From the NCBI GenBank assembly GCA_038501625.1, contig JAZAYU010001082.1, positions 1 to 64,000 on the forward strand: a stretch of DNA of 64,000 nt, given 5' to 3'. The notes beneath the pieces are model-generated. The model was not told where the DNA came from and searched no databases. It saw only the letters and a list, made by a program, of their open reading frames with translations. Each line of letters starts with the position of its first letter. Position 1 is the stretch's first letter. This stretch comes from Corbicula japonica (taxonomy: Eukaryota; Mollusca; Bivalvia; Venerida; Cyrenidae). Made by a program: the position numbers and the translations under genes. Positions 11,459-23,589 of the stretch are shown here, piece after piece.

Positions 11459-12762
11459 TTATGTTAACATGTTTACAAGATCTCCTGGATCTCCTGGAAT
11501 TATTATCTTTTCTATGTTATTTGTGAACAAATGGAACTCTGTTGGATATTTTGGAGCTCCGTTAGCCATTTTCTGTGTTTTGGACTTTGCAAGTGCGTGT
11601 ACATGAGTTGTGATTGAGAGAATTTTGACTTTTTCTCCAAGGACCCATTTTCCAGGGTCGTTTTTGTCAAGGACAAATGGCGGCCACCATAACCAAACCA
11701 TTGTCGGTGCACTTCGACACATATTCTTTGAAAAGACTTTCACATAAAGAGGTAATTAATAGTTTGAAATATAAAACTGATATAAACCTGATAAAAGCCA
11801 TTCAAATCACTGAAAATAAGTGTGTAATTTCTGTGGCTGATCAAGCAACAAAAACAAGTCTTATTCTGTAGGGTCTCGTGGTGAAAAACCAGCACATTAA
11901 TTTTAGTGATGTTGAAAACTTGTTTACAAATATAACATTGAAAGATGCTCTTTTCGAAATGGAGGACTCGCTACTGATAGAAAGTATGTCGAGATTTGGT
12001 TCTGTGATGGCAAACAGCGTTTTTCGAAGCAAAATAAAAAATTCACAAATTGGGAATGGTACAATGTACAAGGTATTTAAAAATTGCTAATTTTGTACCC
12101 CGTCTACCATCATCAGTCCAAATAGGCAGTTTCACCGTTAGAGTGTTCGGAGATAACGGTAGAACGGCGTGCAAATGGTGTGACCAAAGTGATCATCCCT
12201 CGATTCGATGTCCCGTTAAAGGTCAACATCATACTAACAATGACAGTGTAAACAATGGTGAAATAGTTAAACCCTCCACGCACTGTTGGAACTGTAACAG
12301 TCCCGGGCATATTCGTAAAACATGTCAAGGTGATGTCATTTGTCACCAATGCATAAATGAGGGACATATGCAGGCGGACTGTCCCACATCGTTGTACGGG
12401 GTATATACGAATGAAATTCTAGAGGGTAGACTTGCCACTCAACAGGACAAAGTTAGAAGGGGAGTACTGGAATGTGAATCTGTATGTGACTCCGCCACAA
12501 CAAGACCCCCCTGTACCAACAAAGTGAAGGGAAAGGACGACATCTTTATTGCCGGCGCCCTAATTGATAAGGATTTTCCAAAGCTGCCGGAACTCCAAAA
12601 CACTCCCATGCATGATGTGCCAAAATATGTTGTCAAACGTAAAGTTCACATTATTCTTGGCGAATCCAACACCGTAAGATTACATGTGAAAAACTCAGAT
12701 GTTATGAACATATCTTTATCTGGAAAAACTCTTAATGATATTAAACTACTAGTTAACAAGGT

Positions 12763-13921
12763 GTAACGTGCCTCGAGCGGAAGGCACTCAGACTATTTGT
12801 CTCAGCTAATATAATATATCTCATATAATAATTTTTCTCTCAAAAATGATTTTAACATATATGGCTGAGCAATGTATTTTGGTTAAACAATATAATGAAT
12901 TTTTCTAAGCTACTTTGCTTCAAAATGATTACAATGATTTCTGAAATGATTGGGTGAAACACAATAATCAGGATTAGAATCAGCTGAACATATAACAATA
13001 TTCCCAGGGCAATGAACCTCCTGGACGGAATGACTAGTTTAAAACTAAGTTCCAACACAATCAGAGTTCAAAACAAAACAATCTAACCTGAACCCAGCAA
13101 ACACGCTGAGCAATACAAACAAAGAACCAAAATGATGTTTGGAACTTTTAAAACAAACCTGGGCAACTTGAAGTTTCAACACAATGCTCAACAAGGTTTG
13201 AATAATCACTTTTCGAACAAAACCCGAAACAAACAACATTCAACACTAAAATCTAACCTAGCCTGTTCAACAATAGTGTCCCAGACGCATGTGTTTCCAG
13301 CAATTGTCTGAAGACACTATTCTAAATCCTATCCTAAACTCCTACTCTCAAACTAAAAGTGGCTCAGACGCATGTATTTCCAGCAATTGTCTGAGGACAC
13401 TATCTAATACCCTATGCTCAACATCTACTCTGAAGCTACCTTAGGGACACAAGTGTTTCAGACGCATGTGTTTCCAGCAATTGTCTGAGGACACTATCTA
13501 AATACCTTATGCTCAACATCTACTCTGGAGCTACCGTAGGGACACAAGTGTTTCAGACGCATGTGTTTCCAGCAATTGTCTGAAGACACTATTCTAAACC
13601 CTATCAAACCTAGCTTCAACAAATACTATTCACATCATACATGTTGAACGAAACAACCCGATCAATATGCCCTAGTACAGAGATGTACTATATTGGACCT
13701 ATAATGCAGACCAAAATGTTGAATCTCAACGATGTGAATACCTCGACACTCGGCGACAGACTGCACTGTATCAATGAACGGTAATTGCTTTTATACCTTC
13801 CGACGGAAGTCCTCTGACTTTACCGTTCAACCACACTTCTTTAACACAAAGCATTAAAATTACCGAAAAGAATTAGCATTTAGACTCGTGCAAAGCTATA
13901 TCATCAAATAATTTCCTCACA
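12763..13921. mobile_element. Non-autonomous element inserted in LINE ORF1
   Basis: It interrupts the SGNH-encoding frame: coding resumes in frame when 12763-13921 and one copy of the 5-bp duplication AAGGT (12758-12762 / 13922-13926) are disregarded. Inside, 13280-13600 carries about four copies of a ~95-bp unit with 'cagacgcatgtgtttccagc' and 'aattgtctgaagacactat'. No transposase and no obvious terminal inverted repeat. The superfamily is not determined. Confidence 0.75.
13280..13600. repeat. Tandem repeat, ~95-bp unit, about 4 copies
   Basis: The core cagacgcatgt(g/a)tttccagc followed by aattgtctga(a/g)gacacta recurs at about 13282, 13367, 13462 and 13557. The copies are separated by variable 'ctatgctcaacatctactct' spacers. 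Confidence 0.8.
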
Positions 13922-15162
13922 AAGGTAAATCTAAAAACTGACGAAACAGTGAAGTCGGTCATAATACATCTAGGCACCAATGACATTGATAATGCTGACA
14001 ACGAGGCAATAGTCAAATCAGCTGTCAACGCAATGAGAATGGTCTCTGAAACCTACCCTAACATTCCCATAGGGTTTTCCAGTATCTGCTGCCTCGTATG
14101 GGCACATCAAAATTTGTCCGGGCATTTAACGACTCCGTTAAAGCTGTAAATTTGGCAGTTCTAGAATTTTGTAGCAAAGAAAAAGGGTTTCATTTCGTTG
14201 ACAATGATTTATTTGTGTTTAAGAATGGTAAATTTCAGACGAACATGTTTGACTCTAGAGATCCTAATGGTCTTCATATCTCGGAGGAGGGGGCGGATGA
14301 GTTGTACTGCAACTTGACCGCATTTCTCTTTGAAGGCTAGTCGGATGCATTATGCGATCAAACGCCCTGGATTTCAAGGAAGCGGGCAAGAGGCGACAGC
14401 TCATCTACTCCCCCATCTGTGGATAGGAAAACAAAGTCTGCAAAAAACATGTTTAAACATTGAAATGTAATTCCACTTATTGTATATATTATGTTTTCTA
14501 TATGTTCAATCAATGTAAATGGTATAAGGAATCCGAATAAGAGGAACTTAATTTTTAATTGGTTGCACGAAAAGAAATATGATGTAATATTCTTACAAGA
14601 AACGCATTGCGGAAATGATAAGGAAGCCAATAAGTGGGGTTCGAAATGGGAAGGGGGACACTTTTGGAATCATGGGAATAGCTCGTCTAGAGGTGTTGCC
14701 GTTCTTTTTAGAAACAAATTTCCCTTTGTTAATGAAATATGCATGAAAGACAACGCAGGTCGCTTTTTTTAAAATTCAGTTTGATGAAAATAAAACTTTT
14801 TGTCTAACAAACATATACGCGCCCAATAAAATAAATGAAAATTTCTTTCAATATGTTAGTGCTCAATTGTCTGGTATTCAATGTCAACATATAATTGGGG
14901 GCGATTTCAATAGCGTATTTGACACAGTTTTAGACCGTAAATCTTGCTCTCAAATTTATCGTGCAGACGACACGTCACGTGACTTACATGACTTGAGTTC
15001 TGCGCTCGAAACTGAAGATATCTGGCGGAGATGCAATCCAAACAAAAAAGAATACACCTTTACACAAAATGATTCTAAATCAAGAATCGATTTTGTTCTT
15101 ACTTCAAAAGAAATTAATAATGAAATATGCAAAACAAGTATTGCAATTTTTAGCTCACCTGT

Positions 15163-16799
15163 CACAAAGTGACAGGGTGAGCTTTTGTTACCGCCTGATG
15201 TCTGTCGTGCGTCGTGCGTCGTCCGTCGTCCGTCGTCAACAATTGCTTCAATTGACTTCTTCTCTGAAACGGCTTGGCCAATTTTGATGAAACTTGCCAC
15301 GGATGTTCCTTGCATGAAGCTCTTCCAAAGTTGTTCAAAGAAATCAATTCCATGCAGAACTCTGGTTGCCATGGCAACCGAAAGGAAAAACTTAAAAAAT
15401 CTTCTTGTCTGAAACCACAAGGCCTAGAGCTTAGATATTTGGCATTTAGCATCCTCTAGTGGAGCTCTACAAAGATTGTTCAAATTATTTCCCTGGGGTC
15501 AAAATTGGCCCCGCCCCAGGGGTCACTTCATTTTACATAGACTTATGTAGGAAAAACTTTAAAAATCTTCTTGTCTGAAACCACAAGGCCTAGAGCTTAG
15601 ATATTTGGCATTTAGCATCCTCTAGTGGAACTCTACAAAGATTGTTCAAATTATTTCCCTGGGGTCAAAATTGGCCCCGCCCCAGGGGTCACTTCATTTT
15701 GCATAGACTTATATAGGAAAAAAATTTAAAATCTTCTTGTCTGAAACCACAAGGCCTAGAGCTTAGATATTTGGTATTTAGCACCCTCTAGTGGAACTCT
15801 ACAAAGATTGTTCAAATTATTTCCCTGGGGTCAAAATTGGCCCCGCCCCAGGGGTCACTTCATTTTGCATAGACTTATATAGGAAAAACTTAAAAAATCT
15901 TCGTCTGAAACCACCAGGCCTAGAGCTTAGATATTAGGCATATAGCATCCTCTAGTGGAACCCTACAAAGATTGTTCAAATTATTTTCCTGAGGTCAAAA
16001 TTGGCCACGCCCCAGGGGTCACTTCATTTTACATGGACTTATATAGGAAAAACTTTAAAAATCTTCTTGTCTGAAACACAAGGCCTAGAGCTTAGATATT
16101 TGGCATTTAGCACTCTCTAGTGAAACTCTACAAAGATTGTTCAAATTATTTCCCTGGGGTCAAAATTGGCCCCTCCCCAGGGGTCACTTCATTTTATATA
16201 GACTTGTATAGGAAAAACTTTAAAAATCTTCTTGTCTGAAACCACAAGGCCTAGAGCTTAGATATTTGGCATTTAGCATCCTCTAGTGGAACTCTACAAA
16301 GATTGTTCAAATAATTTCCCTGGGGTCAAAATTGGCCTCTCCCCAGGGGTCACTTCATTTTGCATAGACTTATATAGGAACAACTTTAAAAATCTTCTTG
16401 TCTGAAACCACAAAGCATAGAGCTTAGATATTTGGCATTTAGCACCCTCTAGTGGAACCCTACAAAGATTGTTCAAATTATTTCCCTGGGTTTAAAATTG
16501 GCCCCGCCCCAGGGGTCACTTCATTTAACAAAGACTTATATAGGCAAAACTTTAAAAATCTTGTCTGAAACCACAAGGCCTAGAGCTTAGATGATTGGCA
16601 TTTAGCATCCTCTAGTGGAACTCTACAAAGTTTGTTCAAATTATTTCCCTGGGTTCAAAATTGGCCCCGCCCCAGGGGTCACTTCATGTTACATAGACTT
16701 GTATAGGCAAAACTTTAAAAATCATTTTGTCTGAAACCACAAGCTGGGAGTACTTTTGTACTCAGGTGAGCGAAATAGGGCCATCATGGCCCTCTTGTT
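15163..16799. mobile_element. Satellite-bearing element inserted in LINE ORF2
   Basis: Begins with a small hairpin, ctcacctgtcacaaagtgac followed by agggtgagc, and ends 'caggtgagcgaaatagggcc...ggccctcttg'. The interior is a tandem array of ~165-bp units. These end sequences occur widely in bivalve genomes, from memory. It splits the endonuclease domain between 'AIF' and 'DHNF'. No transposase; classification open. Exact ends are uncertain by a few bases. Confidence 0.75.
15393..16745. repeat. Tandem array, ~165-bp unit, about 8 copies
   Basis: Units start 'aaaatcttcttgtctgaaac' at about 15400, 15567, 15732, 15897, 16062, 16228, 16394 and 16558, with a partial unit at 16722. Each includes 'ggcctagagcttagatattt', 'ctctagtggaactctacaaa' and 'ccccgccccaggggtcactt'. 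Copies are highly similar, so the array is fairly young. Confidence 0.92.
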
Positions 16800-18995
16800 T
16801 TATTTTCGGATCACAATTTTATATCTATTAAAGTTAGCATCTCTGACGTAGAAAGGGGTCGCGGGCTATGGAAATTAAACGTCAGTATTTTACATGAAAC
16901 AACTTACATAGAAATAATAGAAAATTTTTGGTGATCATGGAGATTAAGAAAGTGTGAATTTACATCCAAGCGAGAATGGTGGGATATGTCAAAACATGTA
17001 ATAAAGATGCTTTCAATTGATTTCTGCTCGAACTTTAACCGGAAAAAATCCCAGATTATTAAATTAGAAGACAGATTAAACTCTCTGAAACAGTCAATTG
17101 AAGATAAAGAAACATCCGAAGAAATAACTTTGTTAACAAACGAAATCAGTAATTACTACAAGAAACAAGCAAACGCGGCGGAAATCAGATCTAAAGCAAA
17201 AGATATTAAAGAAAACGAAAAACCAACGGCTTATTTTTTCAATTTAGAAAAATCCAGAGGTAAACGAAAACTTTGGTAAAAACATCGCTGCGATTCTGGA
17301 GAGCTTAAATTTGGAATTGAAAACATTTTAGAAGAACAATGTAAATTCTATAAAAACTTATTTAACACAGAGAGTATTGACGTAGAAAGTGCCAACAAAC
17401 TGCTATCCTGTACCGACGCAAAACTTAACGAAGAATTTGCAAGGAAACTTGAATCTTCTATTTCTGAATCAAATGGAAGAGTTAGGTAATGCTGTTTTTG
17501 ATTTTAAGAAACATAAATCACCGGGTTTTGACGGCATTCCTGCAGAATTTTATAAAAAAATTGGTATCTCCTCAAGTTTGATTTTCTGGAAGTGGTAGAA
17601 GAAATTGTATTAGTAGGCTCCTTAACTGACTCACAATACAAAGGAGTCCTCTCCTTAATATATAAAAATGGCGAACGAGAATCCCTAAACAATTGGAGGC
17701 CCATCACATTGTTAAATGTTGACTACAAAATACAAATGTAATTGCAAAATATTTGGCTAATTCGCCTGAAACCAATTTTACCTGAAATTATATTCAGCGA
17801 CCAAAAAGGTTATGTCGACGGTCGAAATATAAATAAGCTAATCGTTTTATTCAAGACGTTATCAGTTACAGTGATATAGAACAACATGAAGGTATCATAA
17901 TATTTCTCGATCAAACCAAAGCCTTTGACCGCTGTGAATGGCAGTGGATTGATCTCTGTCTAAAACATTTTGGTTTTGGTGGTAAATTTTGTTCATGGGT
18001 GAATATGCTTCTTAAGTTTTCTAAAACAGCAATCACAACTAATGGCTATATCTCAGACTTTTTCTCAATTTCGCGTTCAATAAAACAAGGATGTCCTATT
18101 GCTCATCTCCTTTACATCATTCAAGCCGAGCCAATTGCCTGCAAGATAAGAAGTAATCAAAATATAGTAGGCATTCAATTACCAATAATCGATGGTAGAT
18201 CGGCACAAGCAAAAATAAATCAATACGTTGACGATACGCAACTCTTCGCTAAAAACGAGTTATCTCAGTCTGCAATATATTTTTGACGATTTATGAAAAA
18301 GCATCAGGAGCCAAAGTGAACAAAGAGAAAACAAAAGGCCTATTCATTGGATCTCTAAAAAATGTAAACCCAAAATTTAAGGATATTAGCTGGACAAAAA
18401 GTTATGTGAAAACCCAAGGTATATGTCACGGATATAACATAGATGATGACAATCTTTGGCGCGATAAAATAATTAAAATTAAATCTTGTCTTCACGTCTG
18501 GAAATCTAGAAATCTACCAATAAACGATAAAGTGTTAATAATTAAAATAATTCAAACGGTCGTGCATTCAGCAATCAACTTTGAAGTAGAAACGCGCGGC
18601 ATTCCAGATAAATATTGCAAAGAAATTGACAAAATAATATCAGATTTTATATGGGAAGGAAAACGTGCATTAGTATCGGCAGTAAACTTAAAACTTCCAA
18701 AATATTCAGGAGGTTTAAACCTTTTTTCAGTCTCGGATTTTTACTGAACATAGGTTAAATTTAATGGACCTGTCGAACGGTCTTTGCACTTTATGCAAAA
18801 CACATCGCGAAAACCTAATACATTTATTCTGTGGCTGTGAAAAAAAACAAACCTTTCTGGGAAGAATCTTATCGTATTATTAACAGGGCATTTCGCGCCA
18901 TAGGACTCTCATGTGTAACATTTTCTGCACAAAACATAGCGCTTCTGCATAATTTCTCAAATGTTAAAAATACACTTATAGCCGAAACAAGACAA

Positions 18996-20838
18996 AGTAC
19001 CTACTATGTATTGGTTGCCTAAAATGCACAAAACACCGTACAAAGCAAGATTTATCGCTAACTCTAGTTCTTGTTCAACTACAAAGTTATCCGTGCTCTT
19101 TACATCTTGTCTTACAGCTATAAAAGAACATGTAATTAGGTATTGCGAAAAAGTTTTGAAACTACTGGCAAAAATTTATTTTGGTCTATAAAAAATTCAA
19201 ATGACGTTTTGAAGAAACTTAAATCAAATAATTTCAGGCGTTCTGTTTGTCTACATATGATTTTTCTACCTTGTATACTTCTCTCCCTCATAATTTAATA
19301 AGAGACAAGCAAACCAGTCTCATTGAAAAAACTTTTGCTAGAGAAAATAAAACATTTATTGCTTGTAATGAACATAGGGCATTCTTTACAGATGGTTCTT
19401 ATGATAATTATACTTCATGGACCTGTCAAGACCTTATACAGGCGCTCACATTTTTATTGGATAATATTTATTTGAGATTTGGTACCTCTATTTATAAACA
19501 AGTAATAGGCATTCCAATGGGTACTAATTGTGCACCCCTTGTTGCTGATCTGTTTTTATACTGTTATGAAAGAGATTTTATGTTATCTCTTTCTACCGAA
19601 CATCAAGATGATATTATTACAGCTTTTAACAACACATCGAGGTACCTTGATGATTTATTTAATATAGATAATAACCATTTTCCATCACTGGTTAATAAGA
19701 TTTATCCTAAAGAACTACAGCTTAATAAAGCGAACACTTCAGAAAAGCAAGCAAACTTTCTTGATTTAAATCTATCCATTGACAATGGTTACGTCACTAC
19801 TAAAATTTATGATAAAAGAGATGATTTTAATTTTAATATAGTAAATTTTCCGTTTCTAGACGGCGATATTCCTCGTGCGACGTCTTACGGGGTTTATATC
19901 TCACAGCTTGTTCGCTTTTCAAGAGCTTGCAACGATGTGAATGATTTCAATGAACGTAATCTTTGCATCACAGAATAACTTTTAAAACAAGGTTATCGGT
20001 ATCACAAATTAAGGAAAACCTTTTGAAAGTTTTATCGCCGATATCCTGATCTAATTCATAAATACAGGTGCAGTTTAAAATCACTATTGCAACAAGGTAT
20101 TTCACAGCCAGTTTTTTATGGGGATTTAATTTATAAACTTAAGAAGATAAAAGGCGATGTTAATTTCTCCCGGTTATTCGTAAAAACCATCTGTAAATTT
20201 AAAAAGAAAGGTTACCAACATGATATTTTACAGCACTCTGCAGGCCTGGTGATTAACCCATCTACAGTTGATCATTATGCTTACCTCTTTGGTTGCACGA
20301 CGGTGGCAGGGGTTTAAGAGTTTATGAAAGTTTTTGGGGAAATCTTTTCTAAAAAGAACCTAGAAGCTCGATTTGTTTCTTTTATCCCTGTCATCGTGTT
20401 CTTGCTGATTTTACTCCAGGTGCTCTGGTCTCTGTAAGATCATTGAGTACCCGCCCTTTGGCTTTGCAATGCTATTAAATTCTTATGTTTATTTGTTTGT
20501 ATGCTTTTGCATGCAACATTGTTGAGCTGATGGGTGGGTTGGAGTTATTTCACCAAGACAATTTGTACTTGTTTTGTGATACGAGAACCTGTTGGGGCAA
20601 GTGTGAGGTTGGTGCACCCTAGAACCTGGTTTAAACCCCCAGTGGCAATTTGTTTTGCCACTGACCGTTCCAAGGCGGTAACCCCTCCGGTTCTCACTTC
20701 CGTTATTTGTTTGTGGCGTCCAGTTTGAAACTGATTTTTGTAATACCACGCTCTCTTTTCCTCTCTACTTTTTGGCTGTGTGGGGAGGCTGTGTATGCTG
20801 GATGTGGCCATTCCTGATATGCATATTTCATTTTTTTA
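18996..20838 (+). pseudogene. Reverse transcriptase retroelement, longest copy
   Basis: Starts abruptly at the end of the LINE with MYWLPKMHKTPYKARFIAN (19006). It continues through STYDFSTLYTSLPHN (19247), IGIPMGTNCAPLVADLF, the SRYLDDLF catalytic block, DKRDDFNFNIVNFPF and YGVYISQLVRFSRAC. In-frame stops occur at 19976-19978 (AAA to TAA relative to the - copy) and near 20024 (TGC to TGA). A frameshift lies between 19190 and 19247. After the coding part comes a ~500-base tail ending 'gatatgcatatttcattttttt'. Possibly Penelope-like; I see no GIY-YIG domain in the tail. Inactive. Confidence 0.85.
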
Positions 20839-20849
20839 TATTTGAAACC

Positions 20850-22437
20850 AAATGGTACATATGGAAATATAGAAATGATATGAAATTCTCAATCCGTCCC
20901 TTGCAAATACAGTCTTTCGTGTTTTTCTTTAAAGCGGATCTTAAAAATATTTTTTCGCAAAAGCGTCATGGGGAAGAATCTAATGAAATATTCCAATGCA
21001 TCAAAGAGGGCATATAAGTTTCGCAATACAGTAAATATTCCATTCCCGGTCAATATTGACATAAATAATGCTAGCAATTTTGCTACACAAATTCTCACTG
21101 CTTCGTTCTTACTATTTCGTTTCGTGTAAGGTCGAATGCTTCACTGAGTATTTGTTAATAATATATGATCCATATCGTTTCCAAAATGAAAATGATTGAC
21201 TGAATAAATGAATGAATGCGTGAGTGAGTGAGCGAATGAATGAATGAATGAATGAATGAATGAATCTGGTTGGAACGAATCGGATCGGATCGATAGAAAT
21301 TGAATAAATTAAATTAACTGAACTAAATTGAATTCGAATTTGAACTGGAACGAACTGAAATTGAAATTTATTACTATGAATGTTATTTGATATTATCAAT
21401 GTTTTTATATTATTATCTGTGTGATATTAAATAAATGGGGTTACCCGTGAAGGGGCCCGAAAAAAATATTATTGAATGAATATGTTAAGTTGAAAATTAA
21501 GGTTAGCCTAAAATTGTTTGTGATATTGGGGGCAGCATTGCATTTACTTCCCTTATTTCCCAGAATCAGATTCAGAAAAAAAGAGAATTAAATGAACTAA
21601 AAAAGATAATATTAAAGTAAAAAATAGTTCGTATGTACTTATCTGAAAATGTAGTTTAGTAGGTTCCAAATACAATGATATTCCTCAGTAACTTTTAAGT
21701 AAGTGTTGTTTCTGCTAACGTAACTAGAAACTAAATGTCACGCCGATAATTGTATTTTGATGCAAGCGCAAGTTATTTTTAGAGTGCATACAATTGCTCT
21801 ATTTATAGATGATGGGGAAACCAGCTAGCCAAATCAAGATGATAACCAGGGATTGTAGTCAATAATCTTATGATTATACAATGAATATTTATTAATATGC
21901 ACTTACTTTTTGTCCATTTTCGTTTCCTTGAATACGCCTTTGGGTGAAATGATAAACTGGAGGTTAAAAACGCGTGTTTTGTCTTTTGTTTAGAGTGCGT
22001 CTAGCTTAAGGCTGCTGGCGCATCCGCGCCTCCAGTCGAAAAACGAGTTTTGTTCGTTTATACATGTACCAACCATTATCCATTACGCTTTCATTAAGAT
22101 TCCAATATTTATTAGTTTTGCATTGTAATCGTTTTAGAAAAAAAACAAATTGATTTAATTTATGGCGGGAAAATCGTATCGAACATACTGTTAATCATAT
22201 CCCGTACATAAAATGACATTCTTCGAATTATTTTAAATAATATTTATTAAAAAGGTAAAATATGCATATCAGGAGCCATTGCACTTATGTTCATTTTGGA
22301 AATTCACGGATTCAGTGAACATGCCTTAATTTATTATTTATCACTTTGTAATGCCAAAGTTGTGTTGTTTTAATCATGTTTATCTTAATGACTCATTTAT
22401 TTCTGTAATCGATATTCACTAGGCTAATAAAAACATT
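20850..22437. other. Intron with (TGAA)n microsatellite
   Basis: About 21205-21262 is a tandem run of 'tgaa' with variants before and after it. An antisense open frame over the run is an artefact of the repeat. The rest shows no recognised feature. Confidence 0.5.
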
Positions 22438-22441
22438 TTAA

Positions 22442-23146
22442 GGGCTTACCACAATCATCTTCAGCACGTTCATCGGTAAAAAGAAAATTATCAAAATACT
22501 AGTATCAATAACTGTCGTTAAATGATACTTTGCACAAATGAATGTTACTTATGTATATTTATTTGGCATACAGTAAGACACGTTAGAAAAGTAAAGAAAA
22601 AGTTAGACCTAGAAATTCCTTAAACATACTATTTACATAAATTCACAAAAACTAAGCAATACAAAACATAATTTTAAATTCTCACGTGAGTGTAATGATA
22701 CTGACAAGAAACTGGTGTGTACTTGGTGAAAAACTTTCAACTACTAAAAGAGAAAGCAATGATTGTCATCTGTTTACGCGACAAGGAAACGACCAGGAAA
22801 TTGAAGGTCAAACACTCTTTTATTAATCTATCATAAAGTTTACATGTGTAAGTCACGAGGACACAATAAATTGATGTCAGTATCATATCACTCATGTGGG
22901 CATTTAATATGATGTTTTGTGTTATTTAGTTTTTGTGAAATTATGTAAATAGAAGTTTAAAGAATTTTTACAACTCGCTATTTTTCTTAACTGTTCTAAC
23001 GTGTCTTACCATATGCAAAATAAGTACACATTAGTAACACTCATTTGTGCAAAGTTTCATTGAAAAGCATTTTGCTATTATTGAGATTTTGATAACTTTC
23101 TTTTTATCGATGAACGTGATTGGCCAGGGATGAGTGTAGTAAGCCC
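22442..23146. mobile_element. TTAA-flanked element with long inverted repeats (piggyBac-type MITE?)
   Basis: Ends GGGCTTAC and GTAAGCCC are flanked by TTAA (22438-22441 and 23147-23150). The inverted repeats extend about 180 bases: left cacgttcatcggtaaaaag and ttatcaaaa match right tttttatcgatgaacgtg and ttttgataac, and 'tttgcacaaatga', 'taagacacgtta' also mirror. TTAA duplication is the piggyBac signature; no transposase is present. Confidence 0.75.
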
Positions 23147-23589
23147 TTAACGAGAAGTGCACATCCTTCTCAATTTATCATTATACACGGTTTCCTGTGC
23201 AATTGTACGTATAACGGTACATTAAGCCATCATTTACTAGGCACGTTTTTATGAGGCCCATCTAATTGTTAAACGGCATGCTTGTATAAACGCATCAAAA
23301 TTATATTCTTACTTCCATTGTTAACAGATTATCAACTAAACATCGCGCATTTCCATTGCTAATATAATGTTTCTAAATAATGTGGCAATAGCTTTTTATT
23401 GTTTTAAAGTTAAAATCAGTAAGGTTTTAAACTCTGATAACAAATATAGCCGGCCTCAATTGCAACACTTTAGTGAATACAGAAACAGCTGCTTTACAGT
23501 TACTCGTCTTCTTTTACTTAGGCTTATAGGAACATTCAACTTCTGTAATGTTGAAGATCGAGTGAAAAATATGTTGCATTTGATTTCAG

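Larger units (their letters stand above)
11677..14340 (+). pseudogene. LINE ORF1: RRM-like, three CCHC knuckles, SGNH-type domain
   Basis: First ORF of a Tx1/L1-like LINE, in pieces. 11677-12060 starts MAATITKPLSVHF and ends around SRFGSVMANSVF, consistent with an RRM-like N-terminus. 12050-12766 holds 'RTACKWCDQSDHPSIRC', 'CWNCNSPGHIRKTC' and 'CHQCINEGHMQADC', each matching C-x2-C-x4-H-x4-C. After an inserted element (12763-13921) the frame resumes with SVIIHLGTNDID, the GTND signature of SGNH hydrolases. It continues in a shifted frame to DPNGLHISEEGADELY, the C-terminal D-x2-H motif. Stop at 11869, a frameshift near 12050 and another near 14100 make it non-functional. Confidence 0.82.
14491..18990 (+). 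pseudogene. LINE ORF2: APE endonuclease and reverse transcriptase (Tx1/L1-like)
   Basis: The APE endonuclease begins at 14491 with MFSICSINVNGIRNPNKRN and FLQETHCGND, then IYAPNK, GGDFNSVFD and KSRIDFVLTS up to about 15160. After an inserted satellite element the same domain resumes near 16805 (DHNFISIKVSISD). The RT region runs from about 17500 (KHKSPGFDGIPAEFYKK), through NNWRPITLLNVDYK, QGCPIAHLLYIIQAEPIA and INQYVDDTQLF. The thumb follows at 18283-18747. Near 18780-18850 LCKTHRENLIHLFCGCEKK is a C-terminal Cys/His cluster. Many frameshifts. The 3' end is cut by the RT retroelement at about 18995. Confidence 0.85.

Noticed and set aside
13270..13610. CRISPR-like array
   Set aside because: Units are ~95 bp with variable spacers lacking uniform length, in eukaryotic DNA inside a transposable element; it is a minisatellite.
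15185..15459. Several 60-96-codon frames on both strands rich in Arg-Arg and Ser
   Set aside because: They lie in the head of the satellite-bearing element, with no conservation of any one frame among repeat units.
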